Below are positions 44,757 to 52,184 of a DNA stretch of 64,000 nt, piece by piece. The stretch is from NCBI RefSeq assembly GCF_900110755.1, contig NZ_FOFF01000025.1:1-64000 (forward strand), in the 5' to 3' direction. The notes beneath the pieces were generated by a model. That model ran no database searches and had not been told where the DNA came from. It worked only from the letters and a program-made list of their open reading frames with translations. The position numbers and the translations under genes were made by a program. This DNA is from Streptomyces sp. yr375. GTDB taxonomy: Bacteria > Actinomycetota > Actinomycetes > Streptomycetales > Streptomycetaceae. Position 1 is the first letter of the stretch. Each line of letters begins with the position of its first letter.

Positions 44757-45089
44757 TCACTCGGAGATGAAGGTCTCCAGGTCGCGGACGAGCGCGGCCT
44801 TCGGCTTGGCACCGACGATGGTCTTCGCGACCTCGCCGCCCTGGTACACGTTCAGGGTCGGGATCGACATGACGCCGTACCTGGCGGCCGTGCCCGGGTT
44901 CTCGTCGATGTTGAGCTTGACGATCTCGATCTTGTCGCCGTGCTCGGCAGCGATGGCCTCGAGCGAGGGGGCGATCTGGCGGCAAGGGCCGCACCACTCG
45001 GCCCAGAAGTCCACCAGGACGGGCTTGTCGCTCTTGAGGACGACCTCGTCGAAGTCGTCGTCGGTCACATTTTTCAGGGTGCCGGCCAC
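44757..45089 (-). CDS. trxA: Thioredoxin
   Basis: This 110-residue disulfide reductant has the active site WCGPC in FWAEWCGPCRQIAP and the cis-Pro loop MSIPTLNVY. It is reduced by the thioredoxin reductase encoded 42 bases upstream. The GTG at 45089 follows AAGGAG. Together with trxB it is expected to be induced by disulfide stress through sigma-R. Confidence 0.98.
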   Translation of the reverse strand: MAGTLKNVTDDDFDEVVLKSDKPVLVDFWAEWCGPCRQIAPSLEAIAAEHGDKIEIVKLNIDENPGTAARYGVMSIPTLNVYQGGEVAKTIVGAKPKAALVRDLETFISE

Positions 45090-45131
45090 AGGGGCTCCTT
45101 AATTCAGTTCCTTGTGCGGGGCGGGAGAGGG

Positions 45132-46100
45132 TCAGACGGAGGTCTTCTCGGGCTCGGCCTGCTCCTCGTCCGCCAGAGCGGCGAGGTAGCGCTCGGCGTC
45201 GAGAGCGGAGGAGCAGCCGGTACCGGCGGCGGTGATCGCCTGGCGGTAGGTGTGGTCGACCACGTCACCGGCGGCGAAGACACCGGTCACGTTCGTCCGG
45301 GTGGAGGGGGCGGCGACCTTGAGGTAGCCCTCCTCGTCGAGGTCGAGCTGGCCCTTGAAGAGCTCGGTGCGCGGGTCGTGGCCGATGGCGATGAACAGGC
45401 CGGTCACCGGCAGGTCGGAGAGCTCGCTGGTCTTGAGGTTGCGCAGCTTCAGCCCGGCCAGCTTCTGGTCGCCCTGGACCTCGGCGATTTCGCTGTCCCA
45501 GACGAACTTGATCTTCGGGTCGGCGAAGGCACGCTCCTGCATCGCCTTGGAGGCGCGCAGGGTGTCCCGGCGGTGGACGATCGTCACGGACTTGGCGAAC
45601 CGCGAGAGGAAGGTGGCCTCCTCCATCGCGGTGTCGCCGCCGCCGATCACGGCGATGTCCTGGTCCTTGAAGAAGAAGCCGTCACAGGTGGCGCACCAGG
45701 AGACGCCGCGGCCGGAGAGGGCGTCCTCGTTCGGCAGACCCAGCTTGCGGTGCTGGGAGCCGGTCGTCACGATGACGGCCTTCGCGCGGTGGACCGTACC
45801 GGCGGTGTCCGTGACGGTCTTGATCTCACCGGTGAGGTCGACGGAGACGATGTCGTCCGGGATGAGCTCGGCACCGAAGCGCTCGGCCTGGGCACGCATG
45901 TTGTCCATGAGCTCGGGGCCCATGATGCCGTCCTGGAAGCCGGGGAAGTTCTCCACCTCGGTGGTGTTCATCAGTGCACCGCCCGCGGTGACGGCCCCTT
46001 CGAACACGAGCGGCTTCAGCGACGCGCGCGCGGTGTACAGCGCCGCGGTGTAGCCGGCGGGCCCGGAGCCGATGATGATCACGTTACGGACGTCGCTCAC
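45132..46100 (-). CDS. trxB: Thioredoxin reductase
   Basis: This 322-residue NADPH-dependent flavoprotein reduces thioredoxin. FAD binding is at IIGSGPAGYTAALYTARA, the redox-active pair is Cys-Ala-Thr-Cys in VSWCATCDGFFF, NADPH binding is at VIGGGDTAMEEA, and the second FAD motif is GVFAAGDVVDHTYRQA. The GTG at 46100 (VSDVRNVII) is preceded by GAGG. A sigma-R-type promoter lies about 65 bases upstream. It is co-directional with trxA. Confidence 0.98.
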   Translation of the reverse strand: MSDVRNVIIIGSGPAGYTAALYTARASLKPLVFEGAVTAGGALMNTTEVENFPGFQDGIMGPELMDNMRAQAERFGAELIPDDIVSVDLTGEIKTVTDTAGTVHRAKAVIVTTGSQHRKLGLPNEDALSGRGVSWCATCDGFFFKDQDIAVIGGGDTAMEEATFLSRFAKSVTIVHRRDTLRASKAMQERAFADPKIKFVWDSEIAEVQGDQKLAGLKLRNLKTSELSDLPVTGLFIAIGHDPRTELFKGQLDLDEEGYLKVAAPSTRTNVTGVFAAGDVVDHTYRQAITAAGTGCSSALDAERYLAALADEEQAEPEKTSV

Positions 46101-46170
46101 GGCTTTGTTCCTCGTCTCTGGACTGCATCGGTCGACCGGGGTGGGAGCTGCTTGGACTCTCACCCCACCC

Positions 46171-46197
46171 AACGGATCCTAAGGGGCGTGCATTCCC
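46171..46197 (-). promoter_or_regulatory. Sigma-R-type promoter of trxBA
   Basis: On the minus strand GGGAAT (46197-46192) and GTT (46173-46171) are separated by 18 bases. This is exactly the GGGAAT-N18-GTT consensus known for Streptomyces sigma-R and its thiol-stress regulon, of which trxBA is a classic member. Confidence 0.85.
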
Positions 46198-46304
46198 GCT
46201 GTGTCCGGGCACACGAAGGGACGACATCGAGGGGGTTGCGCGGGGGTACGGACGCAGGAACGAGGCGAGGCGTCGGCTGTCAGCGATCGTGTCAGCGACG
46301 TGTG

Positions 46305-47234
46305 TCAGCGACGTGTGTAGGAGCGCGTCAGCAGAACCTTGGCGGGGGCCGACGACGGGTGATCCACACAGGCCTTGTCCATGATGTAGACGTCGACCTG
46401 GGTGCTGTCGGAGGCATCGGGCAGCACGACCAGCAGGGCGCCTGTCCCCTTGTACCTGCCCTCCTCGGTGGCGAGAGCCGTGTCGCTGCGACCGATGCCC
46501 TGCTGTACACAGGGGGGCACCACGGGCTGCCGGAGGATCTGGGGAGACTTGCTGCCCGGCTCTTCCTGAATGCCCATGCTCTCCGCGGAACGGGAGCCGC
46601 TGGACTTGGCCAGGAGATCGGTGACCTGTGCCTCCAGCTTGCTCGCGGAGAAGGTGTCCGGCCCGGTGGACTGATGCGTCGCAGTGGTCGGTCCCCCGCT
46701 GCCGCCCGTGAGCGACGACACGAGGACGGAACCGAGCCCCAGCGCAGCGGCTGTGAAGACCGCACCGAGGACGGCGACCCTACGGCGTCCCATGCGCTTG
46801 CGGTCCTTGCGATCCCTGCCGTCCTTGCGGCCCGGACCGGTGGACGCGGCGCGGGCGCGCCCTGCGGGTCGGTCCGTCGCCGTCGTTGTTTCACGTGAAA
46901 CATGGAGCGTGTCGGCGTCGGAGTCGGCCGCGACGGCGTTGGTGTCGGTCTCCGGAGCGCTCTCGCTCTCCGGGGGCGTGGCGTTCAGCAGGGCCTCGGC
47001 GGCGAGTGCGGCATCGATGCGGTGGGCGACGTCGTCCGGCATGCGGGGCGGTCCGGGGAGAGCGCCCAGAAGGCCGCGGATCTCCTCCAGGGAGGCATGG
47101 ACGTCCGCGCAGAGTTCGCAGGTGTCCAGGTGCCGGCATACATCGGCGCTCCGTGAGGGAGTGAGCAGGCCCTCGGTGAGGTCGGAGATCTCCGCGACGT
47201 CCGGGTGCCCGGTCGTGTCCGTCGTCGATGTCAC
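46305..47234 (-). CDS. Anti-sigma factor with zinc-finger domain (RsmA/RstA type)
   Basis: This is a 309-residue protein. The N-terminal ZAS/zf-HC2 motif is His35-x3-Cys39-x2-Cys42 (CRHLDTCELCADVH). A disordered basic linker follows, then one membrane helix (about residues 150-173, VAVLGAVFTAAALGLGSVLV) and an extracellular C-terminal domain. It should sequester the ECF sigma factor encoded just upstream. The start overlaps the sigma gene stop (GTGA), as is usual for such pairs. The linker-coding part contains parS site 5. It corresponds to the partner of SigM in mycobacteria and SigT in S. coelicolor. Confidence 0.9.
   Translation of the reverse strand: MTSTTDTTGHPDVAEISDLTEGLLTPSRSADVCRHLDTCELCADVHASLEEIRGLLGALPGPPRMPDDVAHRIDAALAAEALLNATPPESESAPETDTNAVAADSDADTLHVSRETTTATDRPAGRARAASTGPGRKDGRDRKDRKRMGRRRVAVLGAVFTAAALGLGSVLVSSLTGGSGGPTTATHQSTGPDTFSASKLEAQVTDLLAKSSGSRSAESMGIQEEPGSKSPQILRQPVVPPCVQQGIGRSDTALATEEGRYKGTGALLVVLPDASDSTQVDVYIMDKACVDHPSSAPAKVLLTRSYTRR
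46888..46901. promoter_or_regulatory. parS: parS site 5, inside the anti-sigma gene
   Basis: Exact GTTTCACGTGAAAC in the linker-coding part of the anti-sigma factor gene, encoding HVSRET on the minus strand. Confidence 0.95.
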
Positions 47235-47956
47235 GCTCGCCCACCTCCGCCCTTCACAGAAGCTGAATCGCCTGTCCCGGCGTTGTCCGGCCCCTCGCCA
47301 CGAGGGTCCGCTGCCGGTGGGACGGATGTCCCCTGCGCCCGGTTCCGTCCTGCGCCGCTTTCTCTCGTGCCGGTGGTGCCGTCCGGCCGGAGATGGGTGA
47401 GCAGCGGCAGGAGTCTGGCTCTGCCCCGGGCACAGCGGCTCTTCACCGTCCCGGTCGGTACGTCGAGCACACGGGCGGCCTCGGCGACCGGGTAGCCCTG
47501 CATGTCCACGAGGACCAGGGCGGCCCGCTGGTCGGGCGGGAGGGTACCGAGCGCTTCGATGAGCTGGCGGTGCAGGTCGTTGCGCTCCGCGGGAGCCGCC
47601 GCCGACTCGTGCGGCTCGAGCAACTGCTCCAGCCGCTCGGTGTCGTCGACCGGGGACGTCTTGCGGGAAGCCGCCTTACGGGCGCGGTCCAGACAGGCGT
47701 TCACCGTGATGCGGTGCAGCCAGGTCGTGACGGCGGACTGGCCGCGGAAGGTGTGGGCGGCCCGGTAGGCGGACACCAGGGCGTCCTGGACGGCGTCAGC
47801 GGCCTCCTCGCGGTCTCCCAGCGTGCGCAGCGCCACCGCCCAGAGCCGGTCACGGTGCCGCCGCACGACCTCGCTGAAGGCCTCGGGGTCGCCCTCGACA
47901 TGGCGAGTGAGGAGGTCCTGGTCGCTCACTCCGTCATATCCGGCGCCTTCCGCCAT
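47231..47956 (-). CDS. ECF RNA polymerase sigma factor (SigM/SigT type)
   Basis: This is a 241-residue protein. Region 2 is AFSEVVRRHRDRLWAVALRT then DREEAADAVQDALVSAYRAA, and region 4 is LPPDQRAALVLVDMQGYPVA then ARVLDVPTGTVKSRCARGRA. A Gly/Ala/Thr-rich tail is added. The ATG at 47956 has a strong GGAGGGGG site. It is coupled to the anti-sigma gene. The position beside trxBA and murJ matches sigM of mycobacteria and sigT of S. coelicolor. Confidence 0.93.
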   Translation of the reverse strand: MAEGAGYDGVSDQDLLTRHVEGDPEAFSEVVRRHRDRLWAVALRTLGDREEAADAVQDALVSAYRAAHTFRGQSAVTTWLHRITVNACLDRARKAASRKTSPVDDTERLEQLLEPHESAAAPAERNDLHRQLIEALGTLPPDQRAALVLVDMQGYPVAEAARVLDVPTGTVKSRCARGRARLLPLLTHLRPDGTTGTRESGAGRNRAQGTSVPPAADPRGEGPDNAGTGDSASVKGGGGRA

Positions 47957-47983
47957 CGGACCCCCTCCCCCTCCGGTGAGACG

Positions 47984-49702
47984 TCAGCCCGTGAACTTCA
48001 CGTCGGTGATGGCCTGCTTGTAGCCGGCGCCGCTGTACGCGTCCTGCCCTGAGCGCGGCGCTGCGGTGATCCATACGAGAACGTACCGCGTCTTCACCGG
48101 AGCCTTGGCGGAGATCTTCAGCTCCACCCCTGACGTCCGGGCGTCGGCGATCTTCGTCATGGAGCTGAGGGAAGCCGACGACGAGAGCGAATCGGCCGCG
48201 TACAGGGTCGCCGCCGTGTAGCTGCCGCCGTAGTGAAGCCCTATCGAGGCGGCCGAAACGCTCTGCTCGGAGCCCAGGTCGTAGACGATGCCCACGCCCT
48301 TCTTGAAAGGCGCGAGCACGGGCCCGTCGTCGAAGGAGCGCGTCCGCCAGTACGTGGAGCTGTCACCGTCGTAGGTGAGCTTCGCGTCGTCGGCGTGCTG
48401 GGGGGTGCCGTCCGGGTAGTACTCGGCGGCGTCCTGGACCTTGAGCGTCTTGACCGGCTTCGGTGTGGCGCTGTTCTTGTCGCCGTCGTCCGTCGTCTGG
48501 GTCTGGTTGGAGTCGTTGGACCCGCTCTGGTCCATCAGGGCGTCCGCGAGCTGCCAGCTCCCCAGACCGAGGGCGGCGATGAGGAGGGCGGAGACCGCCC
48601 ACTTCAGGGCCTTGCCGGTGCGGCTCTGCAACGGGGGTGGCGGGGCCGGGACGGGCTGGGTGGCGCCCGGGTGCGGTGACGGGCGGCCGTAGGTGCCCTG
48701 TTGGTACGTCGTGCGCTGGTACTCCGGCGGCGCGGTGAACGCGGGCTCCGGCGGGCGGATGCGGGGCATCTCGCCGATCGCCTTCACCAGCTCCTCCGGA
48801 GTGGTGCAGGCGGCCTCGTGCCGGGAGGCGGTCGCGCCGTCGTTGGCGAGAGCGCGCATGGCCAGCTCGGACAGGCCCCGGTGGATGCCGGCGCGCACCT
48901 GGTCGGGGGCGATCAGCCCGATGTCCTTGGGCAGCCCGGACAGGCCGTGCGCGTCGTTCTCGTACGGCCAGCGCTGGGTGAGCGCCGCGTACAGCAGGGC
49001 GCCGATCGCCTCGGTGTCGGTGCGCTGCGGGGTGTCGGTGACGATGCCGCGCAGCGCGGCGTTCACGGCGAGGCCGCGGATGCGCCACTGGCCCGAGGAA
49101 GTACGCAGTACGGCATTGGGGTTCAGGCGCAGATGCGACAGGCCTTCGCGATGCGCGGCGGCCATGGCGGACGCGATCTGACTGACCATCTGGTAGGCGT
49201 CGTGCGGCTCCATCGGACCGGCCGCGAGCAACGCGGTCAGCTCGGTGGCGTCGGGCAGCCACTCGTGGACGACGTAGACGAGGTCGTTCTCCTCGACGGC
49301 GTCCAGCACTTGGACGAAGCGGGGATCGCCGAGCAGGGCGGAGGAACGGGCCGCGGCCAGCACCGAACGGGCCCGTGTGTGGTCCGCGGGCAGGATGTGG
49401 ACGCCCACGGCACGACGGAGTTTCTCGTCGACCGCACGCCAACTGCTGAAGCCGTCCAGACGGGTGACGCACTCTTCGAGGCGATAGCGTCTGGCGAGCT
49501 TGTGACCGCTGTGCAGTTCCGGCGGTGAGGCCTTCTTCCCGGGACGCTCCGCCGCGCCGCTCCCCTGTGCCTCGTCGCTGTCCGTGTCCTGCTCCCGGTT
49601 CGTGACCACCCCGTCGGCCGTGGACTGGTCCGCTTGTGCGGTCAGCGGTTCGTCACCGCTGTTGTCTGCCACGTCGACGGCCGCCGTGCTCCGTTCCGCC
49701 AC
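47984..49702 (-). CDS. Membrane pseudokinase with extracellular discoidin-like domain, MurJ partner
   Basis: This is a 572-residue protein. A kinase-like domain (about residues 65-330, starting LARRYRLEECVTRLDGFSSW) lacks the catalytic motifs: the HRD loop is replaced by SHLRLNPNAVLR and no DFG is seen. A Pro/Gln-rich linker leads to one membrane helix (WAVSALLIAALGLGSWQLA, about 385-405). The outer part (about 435-572) resembles a discoidin/galactose-binding module (DGDSSTYWRTRSF, GIVYDLGSEQSV). In mycobacteria the same pseudokinase is fused to MviN/MurJ and recruits FhaA; here it is a separate gene 137 bases after murJ. The GTG at 49702 has an AGGA site. Confidence 0.88.
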   Translation of the reverse strand: MAERSTAAVDVADNSGDEPLTAQADQSTADGVVTNREQDTDSDEAQGSGAAERPGKKASPPELHSGHKLARRYRLEECVTRLDGFSSWRAVDEKLRRAVGVHILPADHTRARSVLAAARSSALLGDPRFVQVLDAVEENDLVYVVHEWLPDATELTALLAAGPMEPHDAYQMVSQIASAMAAAHREGLSHLRLNPNAVLRTSSGQWRIRGLAVNAALRGIVTDTPQRTDTEAIGALLYAALTQRWPYENDAHGLSGLPKDIGLIAPDQVRAGIHRGLSELAMRALANDGATASRHEAACTTPEELVKAIGEMPRIRPPEPAFTAPPEYQRTTYQQGTYGRPSPHPGATQPVPAPPPPLQSRTGKALKWAVSALLIAALGLGSWQLADALMDQSGSNDSNQTQTTDDGDKNSATPKPVKTLKVQDAAEYYPDGTPQHADDAKLTYDGDSSTYWRTRSFDDGPVLAPFKKGVGIVYDLGSEQSVSAASIGLHYGGSYTAATLYAADSLSSSASLSSMTKIADARTSGVELKISAKAPVKTRYVLVWITAAPRSGQDAYSGAGYKQAITDVKFTG

Positions 49703-49839
49703 CGTCGTCCTGCCTCCCCATCCAGTGCGCGCCGTTCGACCTCGTGCGCGCCGTCCGACGCCGAACCCAATTGTGCCCACAGTCCGCCGCTATGCACGAC
49801 ACGCGGCAGCAGACGATGGTTGTGCGCTCGCCCCCCGAA

Positions 49840-52140
49840 TCAGCGACCCAGGCGTCCGCGGACCATGCCGACGAGCGAGTTGAGCTCCTCGATGCGCATG
49901 CGGCGGGCGGCGACGAAGAAGATACCGAGAAGAAGGGCCCCGCCGGCCAGCAGGGCGGCGGAAGAACCGAGGACACCCTGGCCCAGGCTGTGGCCGATGC
50001 CGTAACAGGCGGCCCCACTGACCAACGCGGCCGGTACGGAGGCGATGCACAGCCGCGCGTACGTCCGCAGGACGTGGGAGCCGTCCAGATCGCCGCCGAG
50101 CCGCTTGCGCAGCCGGTTCCAGGCGACGCCGACGCCGATCGCGTACGCCAGCCCATAGGCGGCCGCCATGCCCACCACGGCCCAGCGGGCGGGCAGGACG
50201 AAGTAGCAGACCGCCGAGGCGCTCGCGTTGACCGCGGCCACGATGACCGTGTTGTAGAACGGCGTCCGGGTGTCCTCGTAGGCGTAGAAGGCGCGCAGGA
50301 CGACGTACTGCACGGAGTAGGGGATCAGGCCGAGGCCGAAGGCCATCAGCATGAAGCCCATGTTCGTGGCCTCGCTGGTGCCGGAGGAGCCGAAGATCAG
50401 CGTGCACATCGGGATGCCCAGCGCGAGGAGGCCGAAGGCGATCGGCACGATCGCGACGGCCGTGGTGCGCAGGCCCTGCGAGATGTCGTCGCGGACCGCA
50501 CCGGCGTCGCCCTCGGCCGCCGAGCGGGAGATACGGGGCAGCAGCGCGGCCATCAGCGAGACGGTGATGATGGCCTGCGGCAGGCCCCAGATGAGCTGGG
50601 CGTTGGCGTAGGCGGAGAAGCCGGTGCCGTCGACCGGCGATGCCTTGCCGGCCGACGTGGAGAGCTGGGTGACGACGAGCGCGCCGGCCTGGTTGGCCAG
50701 CACGAACAGGACGGTCCACTTGGCGAGCGTCGCCGCCTTGCCGAGGCCGTGGCCCTTCCAGTCGAAGCGCAGCCGCAGCCGGAACCCGGTCTCGCGCAGG
50801 TAAGGGATCATCGCGAGGGCCTGCACGACCAGGCCGAGCAGGACTCCGATGCCGAGGAGCCGCTCGCCCTCCGGCGGGATGGTCGTGACCTTCATGCCGG
50901 AGTCGGCGGCGGTGCCGTAGACCCAGATGAACATGCCCAGCGTCACGATGATGACGATGTTGTTGAGGACCGGCGTCCACATCATCGCGCCGAACTTCCC
51001 GCGCGCGTTGAGGATCTGGCCCATCACCACGTGGACGCCCATGAAGAAGATCGAGGGCAGGAAGTAGCGGACGAAGGTGATGCCGACCTCGTTGGCCGCC
51101 GGGTCGCTGGCGACCGAGTCGGACAGCGCCCGGATCAGCAGCGGGGCCGCGGCGATCGCGGCGACCGTGAGCAGGCCCAGCGCCACCATGACCAGCGTCA
51201 GCAGCCGGTTGGCGTACGCCTCGCCGCCGTCCTCGTCCTCTTTCATGGCCCGCACGAGCTGCGGCACGAAGACGGAGTTGAGGCCGCCGCCGACGGTCAG
51301 GATGTAGATCATCGTCGGCAGTTGGTAGGCGACCTGGAAGGTGTCGCCGAGCAGGCCGACGCCCAGCGCCGAGACGATCAGCGCGGAGCGGACGAAGCCG
51401 GTGAGGCGGGAGACCATCGTGCCCGCCGCCATGACGGCGCTCGACTTCAGCAGGCCCCCGGCGCGTCCGCCCTTTTTCGGGGCGGCCGTGGGGGCGGCGG
51501 CCGGGGCGGGAGCCGCGGCCGGCGTGGCGGTGAGGTTCATGGTCTGGTCCGCCGCGGGCGACGGGGCCTTCGGACCCTGGAGCTGCGCCGCCTGGAACTG
51601 CGACGCCGCTCCCGGACCGCCCGGCTCCTGCGCCGGTCCCGGCACCGCCGGGGGCTCCGCAGGGCCGCGGGCGCCGCTCTGCTGCTGGTCGCGGAAGAGA
51701 TGGGCGAAGGCGTCGGGCTGGTGCTGCTCCTCACCGGAGTGCGTCACCAGGTCGTCCACGCCCACGAACTGGGTCGTGCGCGGGTCGTCGCCGTACGGCA
51801 GGTACTGGGTGGGGCCCTCCGGCTCGGGCGCCGGAGTCTGCGCCCACACATGCGGGTCGGGGGCGTACGGGGACTGCGGGGGCCGGCCGTACAGCGGCTG
51901 CTGCGGCTCGTACGTGCCAGGGGGCGGCGGGGGGTGCGCGGCGCGGTCGTAGAGCGCCTCGGCGACCGGGTCCTGCGCCGTGAGGTCCTGGGCCCGGTAG
52001 GGGTCCTGGTCGTAGGCGTCCTGGAGGTACATGTCCGCGGGGTGCTGCGGCGGCACCTGGCCGGGCTCGGGCGGCGGGCCCTCGGGGTGGCCCGAGCCGC
52101 CCGCGGCCTGGCCGCGGTCACCGTCGTACGGCGCGTTCAT
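49840..52140 (-). CDS. murJ: Lipid II flippase MurJ (MviN)
   Basis: This is a 766-residue protein. The first about 230 residues are a Pro/Gln/Ala-rich cytoplasmic extension. The rest is a MOP-superfamily flippase with about 14 helices, including GTMVSRLTGFVRSALIVSAL, YFLPSIFFMGVHVVMGQIL and YVVLRAFYAYEDTRTPFYNT. It moves lipid II across the membrane for peptidoglycan synthesis. It starts at ATG 52140, 44 bases after the DUF6049 gene. The long extension is typical of Streptomyces. A C-terminal pseudokinase fusion, as in mycobacteria, is absent and supplied by the next gene. Confidence 0.95.
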   Translation of the reverse strand: MNAPYDGDRGQAAGGSGHPEGPPPEPGQVPPQHPADMYLQDAYDQDPYRAQDLTAQDPVAEALYDRAAHPPPPPGTYEPQQPLYGRPPQSPYAPDPHVWAQTPAPEPEGPTQYLPYGDDPRTTQFVGVDDLVTHSGEEQHQPDAFAHLFRDQQQSGARGPAEPPAVPGPAQEPGGPGAASQFQAAQLQGPKAPSPAADQTMNLTATPAAAPAPAAAPTAAPKKGGRAGGLLKSSAVMAAGTMVSRLTGFVRSALIVSALGVGLLGDTFQVAYQLPTMIYILTVGGGLNSVFVPQLVRAMKEDEDGGEAYANRLLTLVMVALGLLTVAAIAAAPLLIRALSDSVASDPAANEVGITFVRYFLPSIFFMGVHVVMGQILNARGKFGAMMWTPVLNNIVIIVTLGMFIWVYGTAADSGMKVTTIPPEGERLLGIGVLLGLVVQALAMIPYLRETGFRLRLRFDWKGHGLGKAATLAKWTVLFVLANQAGALVVTQLSTSAGKASPVDGTGFSAYANAQLIWGLPQAIITVSLMAALLPRISRSAAEGDAGAVRDDISQGLRTTAVAIVPIAFGLLALGIPMCTLIFGSSGTSEATNMGFMLMAFGLGLIPYSVQYVVLRAFYAYEDTRTPFYNTVIVAAVNASASAVCYFVLPARWAVVGMAAAYGLAYAIGVGVAWNRLRKRLGGDLDGSHVLRTYARLCIASVPAALVSGAACYGIGHSLGQGVLGSSAALLAGGALLLGIFFVAARRMRIEELNSLVGMVRGRLGR

Positions 52141-52184
52141 GGTTACCCCACCTCATCGTCCCGGGCCCACCGGCCACGACATCC

